Assembly (NCBI RefSeq): GCF_043290135.1
Contig: NC_134707.1
Location: forward strand, 143,469,319-143,533,318
Reading direction: 5' to 3'
Source: Rhipicephalus microplus
Taxonomy: Eukaryota; Arthropoda; Arachnida; Ixodida; Ixodidae
DNA: 64,000 nt
Below are positions 11,754 to 25,940 of the stretch, piece after piece (within the stretch, counting starts at the first letter, position 1; every line of letters begins with the position of its first letter). The notes under the pieces were generated by a model. It saw nothing but the letters and a program-made list of their open reading frames with translations. It had not been told where the DNA came from and did no database searches. Made by a program: the position numbers and the translations under genes.

Positions 11754-14100
11754 CACTCCCAACTAGACACTCCGCAACTAGGAACTCTACAACTTCAAAA
11801 TCCACAACTAGAAACTCCACAATTTGAAACTCCACAACTAGATACTCCACAACTACAAACTCCACAACTAGAAACTCCCCAACTAGAAACTCCACAGCTA
11901 GTAACTCCGCAACTAGAAACTCCACAACTTGAAACTCCGCCACTAGAATCTCCACAACTAGAAAACTCCGCAACTTGAAACTCTGCCACTAGAAACTCCG
12001 CAACTAGAAACTCCACAGCTAGAAACTCCACAACTTGAAACACCACAACTAGATACTCCACAACTACAAATTCCACAACTAGAAACTCCCCAACTAGAAA
12101 CTCCACAACTATAAACTCCACAACTTGATACGTCGCAACAAGAAACTCGGCAACTAGAATCTCCGCAACTAGAAACTCTGCAACTAGAAACTCCGCAACT
12201 ACAAACTCCGCAACCAGAAACTCCACAGCTAGAAACTCCACAACTTGAGACTTCGCAAATAAAAACTCGTCAACTAGTAACTCAACAACTAGAAACTCTA
12301 CAGCTAGAAACTGCACAACTAGAAAATCCGAAACTTGAGAGTTCGCAACTAGAAACTCCACAACTAGACACTCTACAACTAGAAACTCCGCAACTAAAAC
12401 CCGACAACTAGAAACTCAATAACTAGAAACTCCACACCTATAAATTTCTCAACTTGACACTCCACAACTAAAAGTCCACTACTAGAAACTCCACAACTAG
12501 AAACTCCCCAACTAGAAACTCCGCAACTAGAAACTCTGCAACTAGAAACTCCGCAACTAGAAACTCCACAGCTAGAAACCCCTCAACTATAAACTTCACA
12601 ACTAGAAACTCAACAACTAGAGACTGCACAACTAGAGACTCCGCAACTAGAAACTCCGCAGCTAGAAACTCCGCAACTAGAAAATCCACAACTAGAAACT
12701 TCACAACTAGAAACTCCCCAACAAGAAACTCCACAACTAGAAACTCCACAACTAGAAACTCCACAACTAGAGACTGCACAACTAGAGACTTTGCATTTAG
12801 AAACTTCTCAGATAGAAACTACACAACTAGAAACTCCTCGACTAGAGATTCCATAAGTAGAAACTCCACAGCTAGAATTTCCCTCAACTAGAAACCCCAC
12901 AACTAGAAACTCCACAACTAGGAACTCTGCAGCTAGAAACTCCGCAACTAGAAACTCTGCAAATAGAAACTCCGCAGGTAGAAACCCCTCAACTATAATC
13001 TTCACAACTAGAAACTCAACAAATAGAGACTGCATATCTAGAGACTCCGCAACTAGAAACTCCGCAGCTAGAAACTCCGCAACTAGAAACTCCACAACAT
13101 GAAACTCTGCAAATCAAAACTTTGCAACTAGAAAATCCACAACTATAAACTCAAGTAGAAACTCTCCAACTGTAAACTCCGCAACTAGAAACTCCGCAAC
13201 TAGAAAATCCACAACCAGAAACTTCACAACTAGAAACTCCCCAACAAGAAACTCCACAACTAGAAACTCCACAACTAGAGACTGCACAACTAGAGACTTT
13301 GCATTTAGAAACTCCTCAGATAGAAACTACACAACTAGAAACTCCTCGACTAGAGATTCCATAAGTAGAAACTCCACAGCTAGAATTTCCAAAACTAGAA
13401 TTCCCACAACTAGAAACTCCACAAATAGGAACTCTGCAAATAGAAAATCTACAACTAGAAACTCGAAAACTTAAAACTCCAACTAGAAACTCCACAACTA
13501 GAAACTTCACAACTAGAAACTTCACAAATGGACACTCTACATTTAGAAACTCCACAACTAGAGACTCCACAACTAGGAACTCCACAAATTGAGACTCCAC
13601 AACTAGAAACTACACAGATTGAAACACCACAACTTGAAACTCCTCAACCAGAAACTCCACAACTAGAAACTCCGCAACTAAATACTCCAACACTAGAAAA
13701 TCCACAACTAGAAACTCCACAACTAGAAACTCCGCAAGTAGAAACACAACCACTACAAACTCCACAAATAGAAACTCCACACCTAAAAATTCCACAACTT
13801 GAAACTCCACAGCTAGAAACTCCACAACTAGAAATTCCATAACTGCAAACTCCACAGCTAGAAAGTCCACAACTAGAAACTCTGCAACTAGAAACTCCGC
13901 AACTAGAAACTCCACAGCTAGAAAATCCGCTACTAGAAACTCCACAACTAGCAACTCCACAACTACAGACTCCGCAACTAGAAAACTCCGCAACTAGAAA
14001 CTCCCAACTAGACACTCCGCAACTAGGAACTCTAAAACTTCAAAATCCACAACTAGAAACTCCACAATTTGAAACTCCACAACTAGATACTCCACAACTA
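11754..14100 (+). repeat. HOR-A copy A5, truncated on the right
   Basis: This tracks A4 at +3248 bp from the landmark at 11,754 through the AATGGACACTCTACATTTAG landmark (13,527) and the 16-bp/14-bp unit pair near 13,979-14,010. Near 14,100 it leaves the A pattern: A4 reads ACTACAAACTCC where this copy reads ACTACGAATTCC and then continues as a type-C segment. The exact breakpoint is hidden in shared unit sequence. Confidence 0.82.
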
Positions 14101-14950
14101 CGAATTCCACAACTAGAAACTCCACAACTAGAAACTCCGCAACTAGATGCTACGCAACTAGAATTTCCACAGCTAGAAACTTCACAACTTGAGACTTCGC
14201 AACTAGAAACTCGGCAACTAGAAATCCGACAACCAGAAACTCCACAACTAGAAACTCCACAAGTTGGAACCCAACAAATAGATGCTCCACAACTACAGAC
14301 TCCACAACTAGAAACTCCCCAACTAGAAACTCCACAACTTGAAACAACGCAAATAGAAACTCCGAAACTAGAAACTCCACAACTAGAAAACTCCGCAACG
14401 TGAAACTCTGCAACTAGAAACTCCGCAATTAGAAACTCCTAAGTTAGAAACTTCACTACTTGAAACACCACAACTAGATACTCCACAACTACGAATTCCA
14501 CAACTACGAAATCCGCAACTAGAAACTCCACAACTAGAAACTCCGCAACTAGAAACTCCACAACTTGAAACTCTGCAACTCGAAACTCTGCAACTAGCAA
14601 ATCCACAACTATAAACCCAAGTTGAAACTCCGCAACTGGAAACTCCGCAACTAGAAACTCCGCAACTAGAAACTCCCCAACTAGAAACTCCACAACTAGA
14701 AACTCCACAACTAGAAACTCCACAACTAAAACTCCACAACTAGAAACTCCACAACTAGAAACTCCACAACTAGAAACTCCGCAACTAGAAACTCCCAAAC
14801 TAGAAACTCCACAACTAGAAACTCTGCAGCTAGAAACTCCGCAACTAGAAACTCTGCAAATAGAATCTCCGCAGGTAGAAACCCATCAACTAGAAACTCC
14901 ACAACTAGAAACTTCGCAACTAGAAACACCACAACTAGACACTCAACAAC
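14100..14950 (+). repeat. Type-C segment, copy 1
   Basis: The segment carries the landmark AATAGATGCTCCACAAC (14,277) in a context that reappears at 20,322 (offset 6045 bp) and, slightly altered, near 26,233. The open frame at 14,150-14,413 has the same translation as that at 20,195-20,458, so the two segments are nearly identical here. Edges are approximate. Confidence 0.75.
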
Positions 14951-17900
14951 TACAAACTCCACACCTATAAATTCCACAACTTGAAACTCCACAACTAAAA
15001 CTCCACAACTAGAAACTCCACAACTAGAAACTCCACAACTAGAAACTCTGCAACTAGAAACTCCGCAACTAGAAACTCTGCAACTAGAAACTTTGCAACT
15101 AGAAACTCCACAGCTAGAAACCCCAACACTATAAACTTCACAACTAGAAACTCAACAACTAGAAACTCCCCAACTAGAAACTCCACAACTACAATCTCTG
15201 CAACTAGAAACTCCGCAACTAGAAACTCTGCAACTAGAAACTCCGCAACTAGAAACTCCACAGCTAGAACACCACAACTAGAAACTTCACAACTAGCAAC
15301 TCAATTACCAGAGTTTGCACAACTAGAGACTCCGCAACTAGAAACTCCACAGCTAGTAACTCCGCAACTAGAAACTCCACAACTTCAAACTCCGCCACTA
15401 GAATCTCCACAACTAGAAAACTCCGCAACTAGAAACTCTGCCACTAGAACTCCGCAACTAGAAACTCCAAAGCTAGAAACTCCACAACTTGAAACACCAC
15501 AACTAGATACTCCACAACTACAGATTCCACAACTAGAAACTCCACAACTAGAAACTCCGCAACAAGAAACTCCACAGCTAGAAACTCCAACACTTGAGAC
15601 TTCGCAACAAGAAACTCGGCAACTAGAATCTCCACAACTAGAAACTCCACAGCTAGAAACTCCACAACTAGAAACTCCACAACTTGAGGGTTCGCAACTA
15701 GATACTCCACAACTAGAAACTCCACAACTAGAGACTCCACAACTAGAAACTCCATCACTAGAAACTCCACAACTACAAACCTCACAACTAGAAACTCCAC
15801 AACTAGAAACTCCGCAACTGGAAACTCCACAGCCAGAAACTCTACAACTAGAAAAACCACATCTAGAAACTCTGCAACAACAAACTCTGCAACTAGAAAC
15901 TCCACAACTAGAATTTCCACAGCTAGAGACTCAACAACTAGAGACTCTTCAACTAAAAGCTTCACAACTAGACACTCCACAACTAGAAATTCTGCAACTA
16001 GAAACCCGACAACTAGAAACTCAACAACTACAAACTCCACACGTATAAATTCCTCAACTTGAAACGCCTCAACTAAAACTCCACAACCAGAAACTCCACA
16101 ACTAGAAACTCTGCAGCTAAAAACTCCGCAACTAGAAACTCTGCAAAAAGAAACTCCGCAACTAGAAACTCCACAGCTAGAAACCCCTCAACTATAAACT
16201 TCACAACTAGAAACTCAACAACTAGAGACTGCACAACTAGAGACTCCGCAACTAGAAACTCCGCAGCTAGAAACTCAGCAACTAGAAACTCCACAACTTG
16301 AAACTCTGCAAATCGAAACTCTGCAACTAGAAAATCCACAACTATAAACTCAAGTAGAAACTCCCCAACTGGAAACTCCGCAACTAGAAACTCCGCAACT
16401 AGAAAATCTACAACTAGAAACTTCAAAACTAGAAACTTCCCAACAAGAAACTCCACAACTAGAGACTGCACAACTAGAGACTTTGCATTTAGAAACTCCT
16501 CAGATAGAAACTACACAACTAGAAACTCCTCGACTAGAGATTCCATAAGTAGAAACTCCACAGCTAGAATTTCCACAACTAGAAACCCCACAGCTAGAAA
16601 CTCCACAACTAGGAACGCTGCAAATAGAAAATCTACAACTAGAAACTCGAAAACTAAAAACTCGAACTAGAAACTCTACAACTAGAAACTTCACAACTAG
16701 AAACTCCACAATTAGGAAGTCCAAAATTGAGACTCCACAACTAGAAACTATACAGATTGAAGTTCCACAACTAGAAACTACACAGATTGAAGTTCCACAT
16801 CTAGAAACTCCACAACTGAAAACTCCGCAACTAGAAACTCTGCAACTAGAAACTTTAAAGCTAGAAACTCCACAACTTGAGACTTCGCAAATAGAAACTC
16901 GTCAACTGGAAACTCAACCACTAGCAACTCCACAGCTAGAAACTCCACAACTAGAAACTCCGCAACCAGAAACTCCCCACTAGAAACTCCACAACTAAAA
17001 TCTCTGCAACTAGAAACTTCGCAAGTAGAAACTCTGCAACTAGAAACTCCGCAACTAGAAACTCCACAGCTAGAAACCCCACAACTATAAACTTCAAAAC
17101 TAGCAACTCAACAACTAGAGACTGCACAACTAGAGACTCCGCCACTAGAAGCTCCACAACTAGAAAACTCCGCAACTACAAACTCTGTAACTAGAAACTC
17201 CGCAACTAGAAACTGCACAGCTAGAAACTCCACAACTTGAAACACCACAACTAGATACTCCACAACTACAAATTCCACAACTAGAAACTCAACAACTACA
17301 AACTCCACACCTATAAATTTCTCAAACTTAAACTCCACAACTAAAACTCCACAACTAGAAACTCCACAACTAGAAACTCCACAACTAGAAACTCCCCAAC
17401 TAGAAACTCCACAACTAGAAACTCTGCAGCCAGAAACTCCGCAACTACAAACTCTGCGAATAGAAACTCCGCAACTATAAACTTCACAACTAGAAACTGA
17501 ACAAATAGAGACTGCACAACTAGAGACTCCGCAACTAGAAACTCCGCAGCTAGCAACTCCGCAACTGGAAACTCCGCAACTTGAAACTCTGCAACTAGAA
17601 ACTTTACAGCTAGAAACTCCACAACTTGAGACTTCACAAATAGAAACTCGTCAACTGGAAACTCAACCACTAGAAACTCCACAACTAGAAACTCCACAAC
17701 TTGAAACCCAACAAATAGATACTCCACAACTACAGACTCCACAACTTGAAACACCACAACTAGATACTCCACAACTACAAATTCCGCAACTAGAAACTCC
17801 ACAACTAGAATCTCTGCAACTAGAAACTCCGCAACAAGAAACTGCACAGCTAGAAACCCCACAACTATAAACTTCACAACTAGCAACTCAACAACTAGAG

Positions 17901-18360
17901 ACTGCTCAACTAGAGACTTCGCAACTAGAAACTCCACAGCTAGTAACTCCGCAACTAGAAACTCCACAACTTGAAACTCCGCCACTAGAAGCTCCACAAC
18001 TAGAAAACTCCGCAACTAGAAACTCTGCAACTAGAAACTCCGCAACTAGAAACTCCACAGCTAGAGACTCCACAACTTGAAACACCACAACTAGATACTC
18101 CACAACTACAAATTCCACAACAAGAAACTCCACAACTAGAAACACCACATCTGGAAACTCCGAAACAACAAACTCTGCAACCAGAAACTCCACAACTAAA
18201 ATTTCCACAGCTAGAGACTCAACAACTAGAGACTCCTCAACTAAAAGCTCCACAACTAGAAACTCCACAACTAGAAACTCCACAACTTTAAACCCGACAA
18301 CTAGAAACTCAACAACTAGAAACTTCACACCTATAAATTCCTCAACTTGAAACTCCACAA
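14950..18360 (+). repeat. Outlying HOR-B-like block
   Basis: In the same order as the main B array 15 kb downstream, this stretch carries the landmarks CACACGTATAAATTCC (16,039), GCATTTAGAAACTCCTCAG (about 16,482), a doubled CACAGATTGAAGTTCCACA (about 16,751 and 16,781) and the units of 16,951-17,338, which correspond to 32,949-33,381. The CGTATA landmark at 16,042 corresponds to 31,915. It looks like a separate, more diverged copy of one B repeat with its own losses. Confidence 0.78.
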
Positions 18361-20140
18361 CTAAAACTCCACAACTAGAAACTTCACAACTAGAAACTCC
18401 ACAACTAGAAACTCCGCAACTAGAAACTCCCCAACTAGAAACTCCACAACTAGAAACCCTGCAGCTAGAAACTCCGCAACTAGAAACTCTGCAAATAGAA
18501 ACTCCACAGCTAGAAACTCCACAACTAGAAACTCCACAACTTGAGAGTTCGCAACTAGAAACTCCACAACTAGAAACTCCACAACTAGAGACTCCGCAAC
18601 TAGAAACTCCACCACTAGAAACTCCACAACCACAAACCTCACAACTAGAAATTCCATAACTGGAAACTCCACAGCTAGAAAGTTCACAACTAGAAACTCT
18701 GCAACTAGAAACTCCGCAACTAGAAACTCCACAGCTAGAAAATCCACCACTAGAAACTCCAAAACTAGCAACTCCACAACTACAGACTCCTCAACTAGAA
18801 AACTCCGCAACTAGAAACTCCCAACTAGACACTCCGTAACTAGGAACTCTACAACATCAAAATCCACAACTAGAAACTCCACAATTTGAAACTCCACAAC
18901 TAGATACTCCACAACTACAAACTCCACAACTAGAAACTCCCCAACTAAAACTCCACAACTTGAAACTCCGCAAATAGAAACTCCGAAACTAGAAACTCCA
19001 CAACTAGAAAACTCCGCAACGTGAAACTCTGCAACTAGAAACTCCGCAATTAGAAACTCCACAGCTAGAAACTTCACTACTTGAAACACCACAACTAGAT
19101 ACTCCACAACTACGAATTCCACAACTTGAAACTCCACAACTAGAAACTCCGCAACAAGAAGCTCCGCAACTAGAATTTCCACAGCTAGAAACTCCACAAC
19201 TTGAGACTTCGCGACTAGAAACTCAGCAACTAGAAACTCAACAACTATAAACTCAACCACTAGAAACTCCACAACTAGGAACTCTACAACTTCAAAATCC
19301 ACAACTAAAAACTCTTCAACTTGAAACTCCATATCTAGATACTCCACAAGTACAAACTCCACAACTAGAAACTCCACAACCTGAAACTCCGCAACCAGAA
19401 ACTCCGCAACTAAAACTCCACAACTAGAAACTCCACAAGTAGAAACTCCACAACTAGAAACTCTGCAACTAGAAACTCCGCAATTAGAAACTCCACAGCT
19501 AGAAACTTCACTACTTGAAACGCCATCACTAGATACTCCACAACTACGAATTCCACAACTACAAATTCCGCAACTAGAAACTCCACAACTGGAAACTCCG
19601 CAACTAGAAACTCCACAGCTAAAAACTCCACAACTTGAGACTTCGCGACTAGAAACTCAGCAACTAGAAACTCAACAACTATAAACTCCACCACTAGAAA
19701 CTCCAACACCTAAAACTCTGCAACCAGAAACTTCGCAACTAAAAACTCCACAACTAGAAACTCCACAAGTATAAACTCCACATCTAGTAACTCCGCAACT
19801 AGAAACTCCACAACTAGACACTCCCAACTAGACACTCCGCAACTAGGAACTCTACAACTTCAAAATCCACAACTAGAAACTCCACAATTTGAAACTCCAC
19901 AACTAGATACTCCACAACTACAAACTCCACAACTAGAAACTCCCCAACTAGAAACTCCACAACTTGAAACTCCGCAAATAGAAACTCCGAAACTAGAAGC
20001 TCCGCAACTAGAATTTCCACAGCTAGAAACTCCACAACTTGAGACTTCGCAACTAGAAACTCCGCAACTAGAAACTCCACAGCTAGAAACTCCACAACTT
20101 GAAACACCCCAACTAGATACTCCACAACTACAAATTCCAC
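18361..20140 (+). repeat. Outlying HOR-A-like block
   Basis: This returns to family-A sequence between a B-like block and a type-C segment. The region 18,811-19,377 matches 4115-4681 and 7498-8064. The A boundary landmark CACTCCCAACTAGACACTCC occurs at 19,819. Its left part (18,440 onward) is also the best match in the window to the anomalous second half of copy A1. It contains a 16-bp/14-bp unit pair near 18,800-18,830. Confidence 0.8.
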
Positions 20141-21500
20141 AACTAGAAACTCCACAATTAGAAACTCCACAACTAGAAACTCCGCAACTAGATGCTACGC
20201 AACTAGAATTTCCACAGCTAGAAACTTCACAACTTGAGACTTCGCAACTAGAAACTCGGCAACTAGAAATCCGACAACCAGAAACTCCACAACTAGAAAC
20301 TCCACAAGTTGGAACCCAACAAATAGATGCTCCACAACTACAGACTCCACAACTAGAAACTCCCCAACTAGAAACTCCACAACTTGAAACAACGCAAATA
20401 GAAACTCCGAAACTAGAAACTCCACAACTAGAAAACTCCGCAACGTGAAACTCTGCAACTAGAAACTCCGCAATTAGAAACTCCTAAGTTAGAAACTTCA
20501 CTACTTGAAACACCACAACTAGATACTCCACAACTACGAATTCCACAACTACGAATTCCGCAACTAGAAACTCCACAACTAGAAACTCCGCAACTAGAAA
20601 CTCCACAACTTGAAACTCTGCAACTCGAAACTCTGCAACTAGCAAATCCACAACTATAAACCCAAGTTGAAACTCCCCAACTGGAAACTCCGCAACTAGA
20701 AACTCCGCAACTAGAAACTCCCCAACTAGAAACTCCACAACTAGAAACTCCACAACTAGAAACTCCACAACTAAAACTCCACAACTTGAAACTCCACAAC
20801 TAGAAACTCCACAACTAGAAACTCCGCAACTAGAAACTCCCAAACTAGAAACTCCACAACTTGAAACTCTGCAGCTAGAAACTCCGCAACTAGAAACTCT
20901 GCAAATAGAAACTCCGCAGGTAGAAACCCATCAACTATAAACTTCACGACTAGAAACTCAACAAATAGAGACTGCACATCTAGAGACTCCGCAACTAGAA
21001 ACTCCGCAGCTAGAAACTCCGCAACTAGAAACTCCACAACTTGAAACTCTACATACGAAATTCTGCAACTAGAAAATCCACAACTATAAACTCAAGTAGA
21101 AACCCTCCAACTGAAAACTCCGCAACTAGAAACTCCGCATCTAGAAAATCCACAACTAGAAACTTCACAACTAGAAACTCCCCAACAAGAAACTCCACAA
21201 CTAGAAACTCCACAACTAGAGACTGCACAACTAGAGACTTTGCATTTAGAAACTCCTCAGATAGAAACTACACAACTAGAAACTCCTCGACTAGGGATTC
21301 CATAAGTAGAAACTCCACAGCTAGAATTTCCAAAACTAGAAACCCCACAACTAGAAACTCCACAAATAGGAACTCTGCAAATAGAAAATCTACAACTAGA
21401 AACTCTAAAACTAAAAACTCCATCTAGAAACTCTACAACTAGAAACTTCACAACTAGAAACTCCACAAATACGAACTCCAAAATTGAGACTCCACAACTA
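20141..21500 (+). repeat. Type-C segment, copy 2
   Basis: This repeats 14,100-14,800 at +6045 bp and continues into a part with the landmark ACATACGAAATTCTGCAACT (21,051), which recurs at 27,067 (offset 6016 bp) and near 62,381. The right part (21,041-21,481) matches 27,057-27,497. Confidence 0.75.
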
Positions 21501-23080
21501 GAAACTACACAGATTGAAGTTCCACAACTAGAAACTCCACAACTTGAGAGTTCGCAACTAGAAACTCCACAACTAGAAACTCCACAACTAGAAACTCCGC
21601 AACTGGAAACTCCACAGTCAGAAACTCCACAACTAGGAACTCCAACACTAGAAAATCCACAACTAGAAATTCCTCATCTAGAGACTCAACAACTAGAGAC
21701 TCCTAAACTAAATACTCCACAACTAGAAACTTTACAACTAGAAACTCCGAAACTAGAAACCCGACAACTAGAAACTTCACAACTAGAAACTCCGCAACTA
21801 GAAACTTCCCAACTAGAAACTCCACAACTAGAAACTCCGCAACTAGAAACTCCGTAACTGGAAACTCTGCAACTAGAAACTCCGCAACTAAAAACTCCAC
21901 AGCTAGAAACCCCACAACTATAAACTTCACAACTAGCAACTCAACAGCTAGAGACTGCTTAACTAGAGACTCCGCAACTAGAAACTCCACAACTGCAAAC
22001 TCCGCAACTAGAATCTCCACGACTAGAAAACTCCGCAACTAGAAACTCTGCAACTAGAAACTCCGCAACTAGAAACTCCACAGCTAGAAACTCCTTAGCT
22101 TGAAACATTACAACTAGATACTCCACAACTACAAATTCCACAACTAGAAACTCCACAACTAGAAACTCCGCAACTAGAAACTCCGCAACTAAAAACTCCA
22201 CAGCTAGAAACTCCACAACTTGAAACTCTGCAACTAGAAACTCCACAACTAGAAAACTCCGCAACTAGAAATTCTGCAACTAGAAACTCCGCAACTAGGA
22301 ACTCCACAGCTAGAAACCCCACAACTTGAACTACCACAACTAGATACTCCACAAATACAAATTCCACAACTACGAATCCCACAACTAGAAACTCCACAAC
22401 TGGAAACTCCACAACTAGAGACTCCACAACTAGAAACTTCACAACTATGAACCTCACAACTAGAAACTCCACATCTAGACACTCCACAACTGGAAACTCC
22501 ACAGTCAAAAACTCCACAACTAGGAACTCCAACACTAGAAACTCCACAACTAGAAATTCCTCAACTAGAGACTCAACAACTAGAGACTCCTAAACTAAAA
22601 GCTCCACAACTAGAAACTTTACAACTAGAAACTCCACAGCTAGAAACCCCACAACTTGAACTACCACAACTAGATACTCCACAAATACAAATTCCATAAC
22701 TACGAACCCGACAACTAGAAACTCCACAACTAGAAACTCCACAACTTGAGAGTTCGCAACTAGAAACTCTACAACTAGAAACTCCACAACTAGAGACTCC
22801 ACAACTAGAAACTCCACCACTAGAAACTCCACAACTACGAACCTCACAACTAGAAACTCCACAACTAGAAACTCCCCAACTGGAAACTATGCAACTAGAA
22901 ACTCTGCAACTAGAAACTCCACAGCTAGAAACTCTACTACTAGAGACTCCACAACTAGAAACTCCCCAACAAGAAACTCCACAACTAGAAACTCCACAGC
23001 TAGAAAGTCCACAGCTAGAAACTCTGCAACTAGAAACTCCGCAACTAGAAACTTCACAGCTAGAAAATCCACCACTAGAA
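21501..23080 (+). repeat. Mosaic satellite segment
   Basis: These 15-bp units do not line up with a single HOR family. Short stretches resemble parts of family B, for example units with CCACATCTAGACACTCC and the doubled CTTGAACTACCACAACTAG near 22,327 and 22,655. The two CTTGAACTACC sites, about 330 bp apart, mark a local duplication. No gene or other element is visible. Confidence 0.6.
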
Positions 23081-24160
23081 ACTCTACAACTTCAAAATCC
23101 ACAACTAGAAACTCCACAATTTGAAACTCCACAACTAGATACTACACAACTACGAATTCCACAACTAGAAACTCCACAACTAGAAACTCCGCAACTAGAA
23201 GCTCCGCAACTAGAATTTCCACAGCTAGAAACTCCACAACTTGAGACTTCGCAACTAGAAACTCGGCAACTAGAAACCCGACAACCACAAACTCCACAAC
23301 TAGAAACCCCACAAGTTTAAACCCAAAAAATAGATACTCCACAACTACAGACTCCACAACTAGAAACTCCCCAACTAGAAACTCCACAACTTGAAACTCC
23401 GCCACAAGAAACTCCGAAACTAGAAACTCCACAACTAGAAAACTCCGCAACGTGAAACTCTGCAACTAGAAACTCCGCAATTAGAAACTCCACAGTTAGA
23501 AACTTCATTACTTGAAACACCACAACTAGATACTCCACAACTACGAATTCCACAACTACAAATTCCGCAACTGGAAACTCCACAACTGGAAACTCCGCAA
23601 CTAGAAACTCCACAGCTAGAAACTCCACAACTTGAGACTTCGCGACTAGAAACTCAGCAACTTGAAACTCAACAACTAGAAACTCCACCACTAGAAACTC
23701 CACAACTGGGAACTCTACAACTTCAAAATCCACAACTAAAAACTTTTCAACTTGAAACTCCACAACTAGAAACTCCACAACCTGAAACTCCGCAACCACA
23801 AACTCCGCAACTAAAAACTCCACAAATAGAAACTCCACAAGTAGAAACTCCACAACTAGAAACTCCGCAACTAGAAACTCCACAACTGGACACTCAACAA
23901 CTAAAAACTCCACACCTATAAATTCCACAACTTGAAACTCCACAACTAAAACTCCACAACTAGAAACTCCACAACTAGAAACTCCACAACTAGAAACTCT
24001 GCAACTAGAAACTCCACAACTAGAAACTCTGCAACTAGAAACTCCGCAACTAGAAACTCCACAACTAAAACTCCACAAGTAGAAACTCCACAACTAGAAA
24101 CTCCGCAACTAGAAACTCCACAAGTAGACACTCAACAACTAGAAACTCCACACCTATAAA
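23081..24160 (+). repeat. Type-J segment, copy 1
   Basis: The segment is identified by the landmark CCCAAAAAATAGATACTCC (about 23,322), which occurs elsewhere only near 25,520 and 62,032. The region 23,142-23,465 matches 61,851-62,174 closely. The end contains several 14-bp units of the form CAACTAAAACTCCACAAC. Confidence 0.7.
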
Positions 24161-25340
24161 TTCCACAACTAAAACTCCACAACTAGAAACTCCACAACTA
24201 GAAACTCCACAACTAGAAACTCCGCAACTAGAAACTCCCAAACTAGAAACTCCACAACTAGACACTCTGCAGCTAGAAACTCCGCAACTAGAAACTCAGC
24301 AAATAGAAACTCCGCAGGTAGAAACCCCTCAACTATAATCTTCACAACTAGAAACTCAACAAATAGAGACTGCACATCTAGAGACTCCGCAACTAGAAAC
24401 TCCGCAGCTAGAAACTCCGCAACTAGAAACTCCACAACATGAAACTCTGCAAATCGAAACTTTGCAACTAGAAAATCCACAACTATAAACTCAAGTAGAA
24501 ACTCTCCAACTGTAAACTCCGCAACTAGAAACTCCGCAACTAGAAACTCCCCAACAAGAAACTTCACAACTAGAAACTCCACAACTAGAGACTGCACAAC
24601 TAGAGACTTTGCATTTAGAAACTCCTCAGATAGAAACTACACAACTAGAAACTCCTCGACTAGAGATTCCATAAGTAGAAACTCCACAGCTAGAATTTCC
24701 AAAAGTAGAATTCCCACAACTAGAAACTCCACAAATAGTAACTTTGCAAATAGAAAATCTACAACTAGAAACTCGAAAACACAAAACTCCAACTAGAAAC
24801 TCCACAACTAGAAACTTCACAACAAGAAACTTCACAAATGGACACTCTACATTTAGAAACTCCACAACTAGAGACTCCACAACTAGGAACTCCACAAATT
24901 GAGACTCCACAACTAGAAACTACACAGATTGAAACACCACAACTTGAAACTGCACAACCAGAAACTCCACAACTAGAAACTCCGCAACTAAATACTCCAA
25001 CACTAGAAAATCCACAACTAGAAACTCCACAACTAGAAACTCCGCAACTAGAAACACAACCACTACAAACTCCACAAATAGAAACTCCAAACCTAAAAAT
25101 TCCACAACTTGAAACTCCACAGCTAGAAACTACACAACTAGAAATACCATAACTGGAAACTCCACAGCTAGAAAGTCCACAACTAGAAACTCTGCAACTA
25201 GAAACTCCGCAACTAGAAACTCCACAGCTAGAAAATCCACCACTAGAAACTCAACAACTAGCAACTCCACAACTACAGACTCCGCAACTAGAAAACTCCG
25301 CAACTAGAAACTCCCAACTAGACACTTCGCAACTAGGAAC
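24161..25340 (+). repeat. Isolated HOR-A-like island
   Basis: A single A-type fragment with GCATTTAGAAACTCCTCAG (about 24,611) and AATGGACACTCTACATTTAG (24,837), matching A5 at an offset of 11,310 bp. It ends with the 16-bp/14-bp unit pair near 25,294-25,322. It is flanked on both sides by type-J sequence, as expected of an A segment inserted into J or of J duplicated around it. Confidence 0.75.
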
Positions 25341-25940
25341 TCTACAACTTCAAAATCCACAACTAGAAACTCCACAACTAGAAATTCCGCAACTAGAAGC
25401 TCCGCAACTAGAATTTCCACAGCTAGAAACTCCACAACTTGAGACTTCGCAACTAGAAACTAGGCAACTAGATATCCGACAACCACAAACTCCACAACTA
25501 GAAACCCCACAAGTTTAAACCCAAAAAATAGATACTCCACAACTACAGACTCCACAACTAGAAACTCCCCAACTAGAAACTCCACAACTTCAAACTCCGC
25601 CACAAGAAACTCCGAAACTAGAAACTCCACAACTAGAAAACTCCGCAACGTGAAACTCTGCAACTAGAAACTCCGCAATTAGAAACTCCACAGTTAGAAA
25701 CTTCATTACTTGAAACACCACAACTAGATACTCCACAACTACGAATTCCACAACTACGAATTCCGCAACTAGAAACTCCACAACTGGAAATTCCATAACT
25801 GGAAACTCTACAGCTAGAAAGTCCACAACTAGAAACTCTGCAACTGGAAACTCCGCAACTAGAAACTCCACAGTTAGAAAATCCGCTACTAGAAACTCCA
25901 CAACTAGCAACTCCACAACTACAGACTCCGCAACTAGAAA
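25341..25940 (+). repeat. Type-J segment, copy 2
   Basis: A shorter second copy of the J segment with CCCAAAAAATAGATACTCC near 25,520, matching 23,200-23,560. The frame 25,460-25,663 parallels 23,142-23,465 but is truncated. Confidence 0.68.

Noticed and set aside
8506..13527. Near-identical 3248-bp copies as proof of recent biological amplification
   Set aside because: Not accepted as proof: near identity could also come from assembly duplication in a repeat that short reads cannot resolve. The private indels in the B array argue for real copies there, but the A copies need long-read support.
21501..23080. Unique sequence or a degraded transposon in the mosaic zone
   Set aside because: On reading, every base falls in a recognisable 15-bp unit; no terminal inverted repeats, target duplications or transposase-like frame are present.
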